This document shows, piece by piece, positions 24,235 to 37,084 of a stretch of 64,000 nucleotides of DNA (position 1 is the first letter of the stretch; every line of letters starts with the position of its first letter). The notes beneath the pieces are model-generated. The model was not told the DNA's origin, did not search any database, and worked only from the letters and a program-made list of their open reading frames with translations. Position numbers and translations under genes: made by a program. The stretch is from Crossaster papposus (lineage: Eukaryota > Echinodermata > Asteroidea > Velatida > Solasteridae), in assembly GCA_037893245.1 (NCBI GenBank), contig JBAIAA010000506.1, forward strand, positions 1,301,001 through 1,365,000. Reading direction: 5' to 3'.

Positions 24235-26419
24235 TTGTTCCGACATCAGGACACTTCTTTCCCTTTACAAATTTAACTCGAGGGCTTGTTCCGACATCAG
24301 GTGTTTATTTCTTATGCACACTTCTTTCCCTTTACATATTTAACTCGAGGGCTTGTTCCGACATCAGGTGTTTATTTCTTATGCACACTTCTTTCCCTTT
24401 ACATATTTAACTCTAGGGCTTGTTCCGACATCAGGTGTTTATTTCTTATGCACACTTCTTTCCCTTTACATATTTAACTCGAGGACTTGTTCCGACATCA
24501 GGTGTTTATTTCTTATGCACACTTCTTTCCCTTTACATATTTAACTCGAGGGCTTGTTCCGACATCAGGTGTTTATTTCTTATGCACACTTCTTTCCCTT
24601 TACATATTTAACTCGAGGGCTTGTTCCGACATCAGGTGTTTATTTCTTATGCACACTTCTTTCCCTTTACATATTTAACTCGAGGGTTTGTTCCGACATC
24701 AGGTGTTTATTTCTGTCCTGAAATTATCATTTTTGACATAATTTTTGACATAATTTTTGACATAATTTTTGACATCATTTTTGACATCATTTTTGACATC
24801 ATTTTTGACATCATTTTTGACATCATTTTTGACATCATTTTTGACTGTTAGACTGAACATTTATAATGCACACTTCATTCCCTTAACATATTGAACTCGA
24901 GGGCTTGTTCCGACATCAGGTGTCTATTTCTGTCCTGAAATTATCATTTTTGACATCATTTTTGACATCATTTTTGACATCATTTTTGACATCATTTTTG
25001 ACATCATTTTTGACATCATATTTGACATCATTTTTGACATCGTTTTTGACATCATTTTTGACATCATTTTTGACATCATTTTTGACATCATTTTTGACAT
25101 CATTTTGACATCATTTTGACATCATTTTTGACTGTAAGACTGAAAATGTATAATGCACACTTCTTTCCCTTAACATATTTAACTCGAGGGCTTGTTCCGA
25201 CATCAGGTGTCTATTCCTGTCCTGAAATTATCATTTTTGACATCATTTTTGGCATCATTTTTTAATGTAAGACTGAAAATTTATAATGCACACTTCTTTC
25301 CCTTAACATATTTAACTCGAGGGCTTGTTCCGACATCAGGTGTCTATTTCTGTCCTAAAATTATCATTTTTGACATCATTTTTGACATCATGTTTTATAT
25401 CATTTTTTACATCATTTTTTACATCATTTTTTACATCATTTTTGACTGTAAGACTGAAAATTTCTAATGCACACTTCTTTCCCTTTACATATTTAACTCG
25501 AGGGCTTGTTCCGACATCAGGTGTCTATTTTAGTCCTGAAATTATCATTTTTGACATTATTTTTGACATTATTTTTGACATCATTTTTGACATCATTTTT
25601 GACATCATTTTTGACATCATTTTTGACATCATTTTTGACTGTAAGACTGAAAATTTAAAATGCACACTTCTTTCCCTTAACATATTTAACTCGAGGGCTT
25701 GTTCCGACATCAGGACACTTCTTTCCCTTTACAAATTTAACTCGAGGGCTTGTTCCGACATCAGGTGTTTATTTCTTATGCAAACTTCTTTCCCTTTACA
25801 TATTTAACTCGAGGGCTTGTTCCGACATCAGGTGTTTATTTCTTATGCACACTTCTTTCCCTTTACATATTTAACTCTAGGGCTTGTTCCGACATCAGCT
25901 GTTTATTTCTTATGCACACTTCTTTCCCTTTACATTTTTAACTCGAGGACTTGTTCCGACATCAGGTGTTTATTTATTATGCACACTTCTTTCCCTTTAC
26001 ATATTTAACTCGAGGGCTTGTTCCGACATCAGGCGTTTATTTCTTATGTACACTTCTTTCCCTTTACATATTTAACTCGAGGGCTTGTTCCGACATCAGG
26101 TGTTTATTTCTTATGCACACTTCTTTCCCTTTACATATTTAACTCTAGGGCTTGTTCCGACATCAGGTGTTTATTTCTTATGCACACTTCTTTCCCTTTA
26201 CATATTTAATTCGAGGACTTGTTCCGACATCAGGTGTTTATTTCTTATGCACACTTCTTTCCCTTTACATATTTAACTCGAGGGCTTGTTCCGACATCAG
26301 GTGTTTATTTCTTATGCACACTTCTTTCCCTTTACATATTTAACTCGAGGGCTTGTTCCGACATCAGGTGTTTATTTCTTATGCACACTTCTTTCCTTTT
26401 ACATATTTACCTCGAGGGT
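24235..26419 (+). repeat. 2.49-kb higher-order unit, copy 2 (145-bp module missing)
   Basis: Matches the preceding unit at offset 2,487 up to 25325 and at offset 2,342 from 25506. The difference is exactly the 145-bp module at 23019-23163, absent here. Even rare variants (CATCAGCTG, ACATTTTTAAC, TTAATTCGAGGAC, TTTACCTCGAGGG) are shared in order. Confidence 0.93.
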
Positions 26420-27379
26420 TTGTTCCGACATCAGGTGTTTATTTCTGTCCTGAAATTATCATTTTTGACATCATTTTTGACATCATTTTTGACATCATTT
26501 TTGACATCATTTTTGACATCATTTTTGACATCATTTTTGACTGTAAGACTGAACATTTATAATGCACACTTCATTCCCTTAACATATTTAACTCGAGGGC
26601 TTGTTCCGACATCAGGTGTCTATTTTTGTCCTGAAATTATCATTTTTGACATCATTTTTGACATCATTTTTGACATCATTTTTGACATCATTTTTGACAT
26701 CATTTTTGACATCATATTTGACATCATTTTTGACATCGTTTTTGACATCATTTTTGACATCATTTTTGACATCATTTTTGACATCATTTTTGACATCATT
26801 TTTGACATCATTTTGACATCATTTTTGACTGTAAGACTGAAAATGTATAATGCACACTTCTTTCCCTTAACATATTTAACTCGAGGGCTTGTTCCGACAT
26901 CAGGTGTCTATTCCTGTCCTGAAATTATCATTTTTGACATCATTTTTGACATCATTTTTGGCATCATTTTTTAATGTAAGACTGAAAATTTATAATGCAC
27001 ACTTCTTTCCCTTAACATATTTAACTCGAGGGCTTGTTCCGACATCAGGTGTCTATTTCTGTCCTAAAATTATCATTTTTGACATCATTTTTGACATCAT
27101 TTTTGGCATCATTTTTTAATGTAAGACTGAAAATTTATAATGCACACTTCTTTCCCTTAACATATTTAACTCGAGGGCTTGTTCCGACATCAGGCGTTTA
27201 TTTCTTATGTACACTTCTTTCCCTTTACATATTTAACTCGAGGGCTTGTTCCGACATCAGGTGTTTATTTCTTATGCACACTTCTTTCCCTTTACATATT
27301 TAACTCGAGGGCTCGTTCCGACATCAGGTGTTTATTTCTTATGCACACTTCTTTCCCTTTACATATTTAACTCGAGGGT
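26420..27379 (+). repeat. Composite modules and a 3-unit 67-bp run
   Basis: Spacings are 181, 288, 145, 145, then 67 x 3. Two GGCATC modules stand in tandem (26889 and 27034), elsewhere present singly. The 288-bp module has one 11-mer where related modules have two. Confidence 0.92.
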
Positions 27380-28910
27380 TTGTTCCGACATCAGGTGTTT
27401 ATTTCTGTCCTGAAATTATCATTTTTGACATAATTTTTGACATAATTTTTGACATAATTTTTGACATCATTTTTGACATCATTTTTGACATCATTTTTGA
27501 CATCATTTTTGACATCATTTTTGACTGTAAGACTGAACATTTATAATGCACACTTCATTCCCTTAACATATTTAACTCGAGGGCTTGTTCCGACATCAGG
27601 TGTCTATTTCTGTCCTGAAATTATCATTTTTGACATCATTTTTGACATCATTTTTGACATCATTTTTGACATCATTTTTGACATCATTTTTGACATCATA
27701 TTTGACATCATTTTTGACATCGTTTTTGACATCATTTTTGACATCATTTTTGACATCATTTTTGACATCATTTTTGACATCATTTTGACATCATTTTGAC
27801 ATCATTTTTGACTGTAAGACTGAAAATGTATAATGCACACTTCTTTCCCTTAACATATTTAACTCGAGGGCTTGTTCCGACATCAGGTGTCTATTCCTGT
27901 CCTAAAATTATCATTTTTGACATCATTTTTGACATCATGTTTTATATCATTTTTTACATCATTTTTTACATCATTTTTTACATCATTTTTTACATCATTT
28001 TTGACTGTAAGACTGACAATTTATAATGCACACTTCTTTCCCTTAACATATTTAACTCGAGGGCTTGTTCCGACATCAGGTGTCTATTTCTGTCCTGAAA
28101 TTATCATTTTTGACATCATTTTTGACATCATTTTTGACATCATTTTTGACTGTAAGACTAAAAATTTATAATGCACACTTCTTTCCCTTTACATATTTAA
28201 CTCGAGGGCTTGGTCCGACATCAGGTGTCTATTTTAGTCCTGAAATTATCATTTTTGACATTATTTTTGACATCATTTTTGACATCATTTTTGACATCAT
28301 TTTTGACATCATTTTTGACATCATTTTTGACTGTAAGACTGAAAATTTAAAATGCACACTTCTTTCCCTTAACATATTTAACTCGAGGGCTTGTTCCGAC
28401 ATCAGGACACTTCTTTCCCTTTACAAATTTAACTCGAGGGCTTGTTCCGACATCAGGTGTTTATTTCTTATGCACACTTCTTTCCCTTTACATATTTAAC
28501 TCGAGGGCTTGTTCCGACATCAGGTGTTTATTTCTTATGCACACTTCTTTCCCTTTACATATTTAACTCTAGGGCTTGTTCCGACATCAGGTGTTTATTT
28601 TTTATGCACACTTCTTTCCCTTTACATTTTTAACTCGAGGACTTGTTCCGACATCAGGTGTTTATTTATTATGCACACTTCTTTCCCTTTACATATTTAA
28701 CTCGAGGGCTTGTTCCGACATCAGGCGTTTATTTCTTATGTACACTTCTTTCCCTTTACATATTTAACTCGAGGGCTTGTTCCGACATCAGGTGTTTATT
28801 TCTTATGCACACTTCTTTCCCTTTACATATTTAACTCGAGGTCTTGTTCAGACATCAGGTGTTTATTTCTGATGCACACTTCTTTCCCTTTACATATTTA
28901 ACTCGAGGGC
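27380..28910 (+). repeat. 1,531-bp tandem duplication, copy 1
   Basis: Spacings are 205, 287, 193, 145, 181, 51, 7 x 67. It shares unusual variants with the next copy, for example TTGGTCCGAC at the 181-bp module, TATTTTTTATGC, ACATTTTTAAC, TTTATTATGC and GAGGTCTTGTTCAGAC. I saw no difference between the copies in the stretches I compared. Confidence 0.93.
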
Positions 28911-30441
28911 TTGTTCCGACATCAGGTGTTTATTTCTGTCCTGAAATTATCATTTTTGACATAATTTTTGACATAATTTTTGACATAATTTTTGACATCA
29001 TTTTTGACATCATTTTTGACATCATTTTTGACATCATTTTTGACATCATTTTTGACTGTAAGACTGAACATTTATAATGCACACTTCATTCCCTTAACAT
29101 ATTTAACTCGAGGGCTTGTTCCGACATCAGGTGTCTATTTCTGTCCTGAAATTATCATTTTTGACATCATTTTTGACATCATTTTTGACATCATTTTTGA
29201 CATCATTTTTGACATCATTTTTGACATCATATTTGACATCATTTTTGACATCGTTTTTGACATCATTTTTGACATCATTTTTGACATCATTTTTGACATC
29301 ATTTTTGACATCATTTTGACATCATTTTGACATCATTTTTGACTGTAAGACTGAAAATGTATAATGCACACTTCTTTCCCTTAACATATTTAACTCGAGG
29401 GCTTGTTCCGACATCAGGTGTCTATTCCTGTCCTAAAATTATCATTTTTGACATCATTTTTGACATCATGTTTTATATCATTTTTTACATCATTTTTTAC
29501 ATCATTTTTTACATCATTTTTTACATCATTTTTGACTGTAAGACTGACAATTTATAATGCACACTTCTTTCCCTTAACATATTTAACTCGAGGGCTTGTT
29601 CCGACATCAGGTGTCTATTTCTGTCCTGAAATTATCATTTTTGACATCATTTTTGACATCATTTTTGACATCATTTTTGACTGTAAGACTAAAAATTTAT
29701 AATGCACACTTCTTTCCCTTTACATATTTAACTCGAGGGCTTGGTCCGACATCAGGTGTCTATTTTAGTCCTGAAATTATCATTTTTGACATTATTTTTG
29801 ACATCATTTTTGACATCATTTTTGACATCATTTTTGACATCATTTTTGACATCATTTTTGACTGTAAGACTGAAAATTTAAAATGCACACTTCTTTCCCT
29901 TAACATATTTAACTCGAGGGCTTGTTCCGACATCAGGACACTTCTTTCCCTTTACAAATTTAACTCGAGGGCTTGTTCCGACATCAGGTGTTTATTTCTT
30001 ATGCACACTTCTTTCCCTTTACATATTTAACTCGAGGGCTTGTTCCGACATCAGGTGTTTATTTCTTATGCACACTTCTTTCCCTTTACATATTTAACTC
30101 TAGGGCTTGTTCCGACATCAGGTGTTTATTTTTTATGCACACTTCTTTCCCTTTACATTTTTAACTCGAGGACTTGTTCCGACATCAGGTGTTTATTTAT
30201 TATGCACACTTCTTTCCCTTTACATATTTAACTCGAGGGCTTGTTCCGACATCAGGCGTTTATTTCTTATGTACACTTCTTTCCCTTTACATATTTAACT
30301 CGAGGGCTTGTTCCGACATCAGGTGTTTATTTCTTATGCACACTTCTTTCCCTTTACATATTTAACTCGAGGTCTTGTTCAGACATCAGGTGTTTATTTC
30401 TGATGCACACTTCTTTCCCTTTACATATTTAACTCGAGGGC
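28911..30441 (+). repeat. 1,531-bp tandem duplication, copy 2
   Basis: All landmarks lie exactly 1,531 bp after those of copy 1, with the same private variants (TTGGTCCGAC at 29741). After it the 67-bp run continues instead of passing into a new cassette, so the duplication ended inside a 67-bp run. Confidence 0.93.
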
Positions 30442-31653
30442 TTGTTCCGACATCAGGTGTTTATTTCTTATGCACACTTCTTTCCCTTTACATATTTAAC
30501 TCGAGGGCTTGTTCCGACATCATGTGTTTATTTCTTATGCACACTTCTTTCCCTTAACATATTTAACTCAAGGGCTTGTTCCGTCATCAGGTGTTTATTT
30601 CTTATGCACACTTCTTTCCCTTTACATATTTAACTCGAGGGCTTGTTCCGACATCAGGTGTTTATTTCGTATGCACACTTCTTTCCCTTTACATATTTAA
30701 CTCGAGGGCTTGTTCCGACACCAAGTGTTTATTTCTTATGCACACTTCTTTCCCCTTACATATTTAACTCGAGGGCTTGTTCCGACATCAGGTGTTTATT
30801 TCTGTACTGAAATTATCATTTTTGACATCATTTTTGACATCATTTTTGACATCATTTTTGACATCATTTTTGACATCATTTTTGACATCATTTTTGACAT
30901 CACTTTTGACTGTAAGACTGAACATTTATAATGCACAATTCTTTCCCTTAACATATTTACTTCGAGGGCTTGTTCCGACATCAGGTGTTTATTTCTTATG
31001 CACACTTCTTTCCCTTTACATATTTACCTCGAGGTCTTGTTCAGACATCAGGTGTTTATTTCTTATGCACACTTCTTTCCCTTTACATATTTAACTCGAG
31101 GGCTTGTTCCGACATCAGGTGTTTATTTCTTATGCACACTTCTTTCCCTTTACATATTTAACTCGAGGGCTTGTTCCGACATCATGTGTCTATTTCTGTC
31201 CTGAAATTATCATTGTTGACATCATTTTTGACATCATTTTTGACATCATTTTTGACTGTAAGACTGAAAATGTATAATGCACACTTCTTTCCCTTAACAT
31301 ATTTAACTCGAAGACTTGTTCCGACATCAGGTGTCTATTTCTGTCCTGAAATTATCATTTTTGACAACATTTTTGACATCATTTTTGACATCATTTTTGA
31401 CTGTAAGACTGAAAATTTATAATGCACACTTCTTTCCCTTTACATATTTAACTCGAGGGCTTGTTCCGAAATCAGGTGTCTATTTCTGTCCTGAAATTAT
31501 CATTTTTGACATCATTTTTGACATCATTTTTGACATCATTTTTGACATCATTTTTGACATCATTTTTGACATCATTTTTGACATCATTTTTGACTGTATA
31601 ACTTAAAATTTAAAATGCACACTTCTTTCCCTTAACATATTTAACTCGAGGGC
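30442..31653 (+). repeat. 67-bp units and composite modules; twin of 61750-62973
   Basis: Five more 67-bp units complete the run begun at 29922. A 193-bp module follows with CTGTACTGAAATTATC and CATCACTTTTGAC, then 67 x 3, then 145, 145 and 193. Markers include AACTCAAGGG, TTCCGTCATC, TTTCGTATGC, GACACCAAGTG, CATTGTTGAC, CTCGAAGACTTG and GACTGTATAACTT. Nearly the same series stands at 61750-62973. Confidence 0.93.
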
Positions 31654-32858
31654 TTGTTCCGACATCAGGTGTTTATTTCTTATGCACACTTCTTTCCCTT
31701 TACATATTTAACTCGAGGGCTTGTTCCGACATCAGGTGTTTATTTCTTATGCACACTTCTTTCCCTTAACATATTTACTTTGAGGGCTTGTTCCGACATC
31801 AGGTGTTTATTTCTTATGCACACTTCTTTCCCTTTACATATTTAACTCGAGGGCTTGTTCCGACATCAGGCGTTTATTTCTGATGTACACTTCTTTCCCT
31901 TTACATATTTAACTCGAGGGCTTGTTCCGACATCAGGTGTTTATTTCTCATGCACACTTCTTTCCCTTTACATATTTAACTCGAGGGCTTGTTCCGACAT
32001 CAGGCGTTTATTTCTTATGTACACTTCTTTCCCTTTACATATTTAACTCGAGGGCTTGTTCCGACATCAGGTGTTTATTTCTTATGCACACTTCTTTCCC
32101 TTTACATATTTAACTCGAGGGCTTGTTCCGACATCAGGTGTTTATTTCTTATGCACACTTCTTTCCCTTAACATATTTACTTTGAGGGCTTGTTCCGACA
32201 TCAGGTGTTTATTTCTTATGCACACTTCTTTCCCTTTACATATTTAACTCGAGGGCTTGTTCCGACATCAGGCGTTTATTTCTGATGTACACTTCTTTCC
32301 CTTTACATATTTAACTCGAGGGCTTGTTCCGACATCAGGTGTTTATTTCTCATGCACACTTCTTTCCCTTTACATATTTAACTCGAGGGCTTGTTCCGAC
32401 ATCAGGTGTTTATTTCTTATGCACACTTCTTTCCCTTTACATATTTAAGTCGAGGGCTTGTTCCGACATCAGGCGTTTATTTCTTATGTACACTTCTTTC
32501 CCTTTACATATAAACTCGAGGGCTTGTTCCGACATCAGGTGTTTATTTCTTATGCACACTTCTTTCCCTTTACATATTTAACTCTAGGGCTTGTTCCGAC
32601 ATCAGGTGTTTATTTCTTATGCACACTTCTTTCCCTTTACATATTTAACTCGAGGACTTGTTCCGACATCAGGTGTTTATTTCTTATGCACACTTCTTTC
32701 CCTTTACATATTTAACTCGAGGGCTTGTTCCGACATCAGGTGTTTATTTCTTATGCACACTTCTTTCCCTTTACATATTTAACTCGAGGGCTTGTTCCGA
32801 CATCAGGTGTTTATTTCTTATGCACACTTCTTTCCCTATACATATTTAACTCGAGGGT
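31654..32858 (+). repeat. 67-bp run, 18 units (longest)
   Basis: Eighteen spacings, seventeen of 67 and one of 66 bp (TTACATATAAACTC, one base lost, near 32514). A 402-bp (6-unit) repeat is visible: TTACTTTGAGGG followed by GCGTTTATTTCTGATG recurs at about 31780 and 32182. TTTCTCATGC variants mark two units. Confidence 0.94.
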
Positions 32859-33978
32859 TTGTTCCGACATCAGGTGTTCATTTCTGTCCTGAAATTATCA
32901 TTTTTGACATCATTGTTGACATCATTTTTGACATCATTTTTGACATCATTTTTGACATCATTTTTGACATCATTTTTGACTGTAAGACTGAACATTTATA
33001 ATGCACACTTCATTCCCTTAACATATTTAACTCGAGGGCTTGTTCCGACACCAGGTGTCTATTTCTGTCCTGAAATTATCATTTTTGACATCATTTTTGA
33101 CATCATTTTTGACATCATTTTTGACATCATTTTTGACATCATATTTGACATCATTTTTGACATCGTTTTTGACATCATTTTTGACATCATTTTTGACATC
33201 ATTTTTGACATAATTTTTGACATCATTTTGACATCATTTTGACATCATTTTTGACTGTAAGACTGAAAATGTATAATGCACACTTCTTTCCCTTAACATA
33301 TTTAACTCGAGGGCTTGTTCCGACATCAGGTGTCTATTCCTGTCCTGAAATTATCATTTTTGACATCATTTTTGACATCATTTTTGGCATCATTTTTTAA
33401 TGTAAGACTGAAAATTTATAATGCACACTTCTTTCCCTTAACATATTTAACTCGAGGGCTTGTTCCGACATCAGGTGTCTATTTCTGTCCTAAAATTATC
33501 ATTTTTGACATCATTTTTGACATCATGTTTTATATCATTTTTTACATCATTTTTTACATCATTTTTTACATCATTTTTTACATCATTTTTGACTGTAAGA
33601 CTGAACATTTCTAATGCACACTTCTTTCCCTTAACATATTTAACTCGAGGGCTTGTTCCGACATCAGGTGTCTATTTCTGTCCTTAAATTATCATTTTTG
33701 ACATCATTTTTGACATCATTTTTGACATCATTTTTGACTGTAAGACTAAAAATTTCTAATGCACACTTCTTTCCCTTTACATATTTAACTCGAGGGCTTG
33801 TTCCGACATCAGGTGTCTATTTTAGTCCTGAAATTATCGTTTTTGACATTATTTTTGACATCATTTTTGACATCATTTTTGACATCATTTTTGACATCAT
33901 TTTTGACATCATTTTTGACTGTAAGACTGAAAATTTAAAATGCACACTTCTTTCCCTTAACATATTTAACTCGAGGGC
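32859..33978 (+). repeat. Composite modules
   Basis: Spacings are 181, 275, 145, 193, 145, 181. The order is a CATTGTTGAC module, a CATATTT/CATCGTTTTT/11-mer module, a GGCATC module, a CATGTTTTATATC module with four TTACATC, a plain module, and a TATTTTAGTCC module with AAATTATCG. The series parallels 60267-61229. Confidence 0.92.
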
Positions 33979-35655
33979 TTGTTCCGACATCAGGACACTT
34001 CTTTCCCTTTACAAATTTAACTCGAGGGCTTGTTCCGACATCAGGTGTTTATTTCTTATGCACACTTCTTTCCCTTTACATATTTAACTCGAGGGCTTGT
34101 TCCGACATCAGGTGTTTATTTCTTATGCACACTTCTTTCCCTTTACATATTTAACTCTAGGGCTTGTTCCGACATCAGCTGTTTATTTCTTATGCACACT
34201 TCTTTCCTTTTACATTTTTAACTCGAGGACTTGTTCCGACATCAGGTGTTTATTTATTATGCACACTTCTTTCCCTTTACATATTTAACTCGAGGGCTTG
34301 TTCCGACATCAGGCGTTTATTTCTTATGTACACTTCTTTCCCTTTACATATTTAACTCGAGGGCTTGTTCCGACATCAGGTGTTTATTTCTTATGCACAC
34401 TTCTTTCCCTTTACATATTTAACTCGAGGTCTTGTTCAGACATCAGGTGTTTATTTCTTATGCACACTTCTTTCCCTTTACATATTTAACTCGAGGGCTT
34501 GTTCCGACATCAGGTGTTTATTTCTTATGCACACTTCTTTCCCTTTACATATTTAACTCGAGGGCTTGTTCCGACATCATGTGTTTATTTCTTATGCACA
34601 CTTCTTTCCCTTAACATATTTAACTCCAGGGCTTGTTCCGTCATCAGGTGTTTATTTCTTATGCACACTTCTTTCCCTTTACATATTTAACTCGAGGGCT
34701 TGTTCCGACATCAGGTGTTTATTTCGTATGCACACTTCTTTCCCTTTACATATTTAACTCGAGGGCTTGTTCCGACACCAGGTGTTTATTTCTTATGCAC
34801 ACTTCTTTCCCCTTACATATTTAACTCGAGGGCTTGTTCCGACATCAGGTGTTTATTTCTGTACTGAAATTATCATTTTTGACATCATTTTTGACATCAT
34901 TTTTGACATCATTTTTGACATCATTTTTGACATCATTTTTGACATCATTTTTGACATCACTTTTGACTGTAAGACTGAACATTTATAATGCACAATTCTT
35001 TCCCTTAACATATTTACTTCGAGGGCTTGTTCCGACATCAGGTGTTTATTTCGTATGCACACTTCTTTCCCTTTACATATTTACCTCGAGGTCTTGTTCA
35101 GACATCAGGTGTTTATTTCTTATGCACACTTCTTTCCCTTGACATATTTAACTCGAGGGCTTGTTCCGACATCATGTGTCTATTTCTGTCCTGAAATTAT
35201 CATTTTTGACATCATTTTTGACATCATTTTTGACATCATTTTTGACATCATTTTTGACTGTAAGACTGAAAATTTATAATGCACACTTCTTTCCCTTAAC
35301 ATATTTAACTCGAAGACTTGTTCCGACATCAGGTGTCTATTTCTGTCCTGAAATTATCATTTTTGACAACATTTTTGACATCATTTTTGACATCATTTTT
35401 GACTGTAAGACTGAAAATTTATAATGCACACTTCTTTCCCTTTACATATTTAACTCGAGGGCTTGTTCCGACATCAGGTGTCTATTTCTGTCCTGAAATT
35501 ATCATTTTTGACATCATTTTTGACATCATTTTTGACATCATTTTTGACATCATTTTTGACATCATTTTTGACATCATTTTTGACATCATTTTTGACTGTA
35601 TAACTTAAAATTTAAAATGCACACTTCTTTCCCTTAACATATTTAACTCGAGGGC
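33979..35655 (+). repeat. Second copy of the 29922-31653 segment
   Basis: Spacings are 51, 12 x 67, 193, 2 x 67, 157, 145, 193. It follows 29922-31653 at offset 4,057, falling to about 4,000 after one 67-bp unit was lost and one 12-mer gained. It has AACTCCAGGG and GACACCAGG where the copies at 30.5 and 61.8 kb share AACTCAAGGG and GACACCAAG. Confidence 0.92.
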
Positions 35656-37084
35656 TTGTTCCGACATCAGGTGTTTATTTCTTATGCACACTTCTTTCCC
35701 TTTACATATTTAACTCGAGGGCTTGTTCCGACATCAGGTGTTTATTTCTTATGCACACTTCTTTCCCTTAACATATTTACTTTGAGGGCTTGTTCCGACA
35801 TCAGGTGTTTATTTCTTATGCACACTTCTTTCCCTTTACATATTTAACTCGAGGGCTTGTTCCGAAATCAGGCGTTTATTTCTTATGTACACTTCTTTCC
35901 CTTTACATATTTAACTCGAGGGCTTGTTCCGACATCAGGTGTTTATTTCTTATGCACACTTTTTTCCCTTTACATATTTAACTCGAGGGCTTGTTCCGAC
36001 ATCAGGTGTTTATTTCTTATGCACACTTCTTTCCCTTTACATATTTAAGTCGAGGGCTTGTTCCGACATCAGGCGTTTATTTCTTATGTACACTTCTTTC
36101 CCTTTACAAATTTAACTCGAGGGCTTGTTCCGACATCAGGTGTTTATTTCTTATGCACACTTCTTTCCCTTTACATGTTTAATTCGAGGGCTTGTTCCGA
36201 CATCAGGTGTTTATTTCTGTCCTGAAATTATCATTTTTGACATCATTTTTGACATCATTCTTGACATCATTTTTGACATCATTTTTGACATCATTTTTGA
36301 CATCATTTTTGACATCATTTTTGACTGTAAGACTGAACATTTATAATGCACACTTCATTCCCTTAACATATTTAACTCGAGGGCTTGTATCGACATCAGG
36401 TGTCTATTTCTGTCCTGAAATTATTCTTTTTTGACATCATTTTTGACATCATTTTTGACATCATTTTTGACATTATTTTTGACTGTAAGACTAAACATTT
36501 ATAATGCACACTTCATTCCCTTAACATATTTAATTCGAGGGCTTGTTCCGACATCAGGTGTTTATTTCTGTCCTGAAATTATCATTTTTGACATCATTTT
36601 TGACATCATTCTTGACATCATTTTTGACATCATTTTTGACATCATTTTTGACATCATTTTGACATCATTTTTGACTGTAAGACTGAAAATGTATAATGCA
36701 CACTTCTTTCCCTTAACATATTTAACTCGAGGGCTTGTTCCGACATCAGGTGTCTATTTCTGTCCTGAAATTATCATTTTTGACAACATTTTTGACATCA
36801 TTTTTGACATCATTTTTGACTGTAAGACTGAAAATTTATAATGCACACTTCTTTCCCTTTACATATTTAACTCGAGGGCTTGTTCCGACATCAGGTGTCT
36901 ATTTCTGTCCTGAAATTATCATTTTTGACATCATTTTTGACATCATTTTTGACATCATTTTTGACATCATTGTTGACATCATTTTTGACATCATTTTTGA
37001 CATCATTTTTGACATCATTTTTGACTGTATAACTTAAAATTTAAAATGCACACTTCTTTCCCTTAACATATTTAACTCGAGGGC
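35656..37084 (+). repeat. 8-unit 67-bp run and composite modules
   Basis: Spacings are 8 x 67, 193, 158, 192, 145, 205. The module at 36385 begins TTGTATCGAC and has an extra base in TTATTCTTTTTTGAC. The module at 36543 has CATTCTTGAC. The last module (36880) carries CATTGTTGAC and the GACTGTATAACTTAAAATTT tail. Confidence 0.92.

Noticed and set aside
28911-30441. Assembly error as the sole explanation for the duplications
   Set aside because: Possible for the exact 1,531-bp case, but most duplications carry private substitutions and tract-length differences in each copy, which a simple assembly duplication would not produce. Left as a check, not a conclusion.
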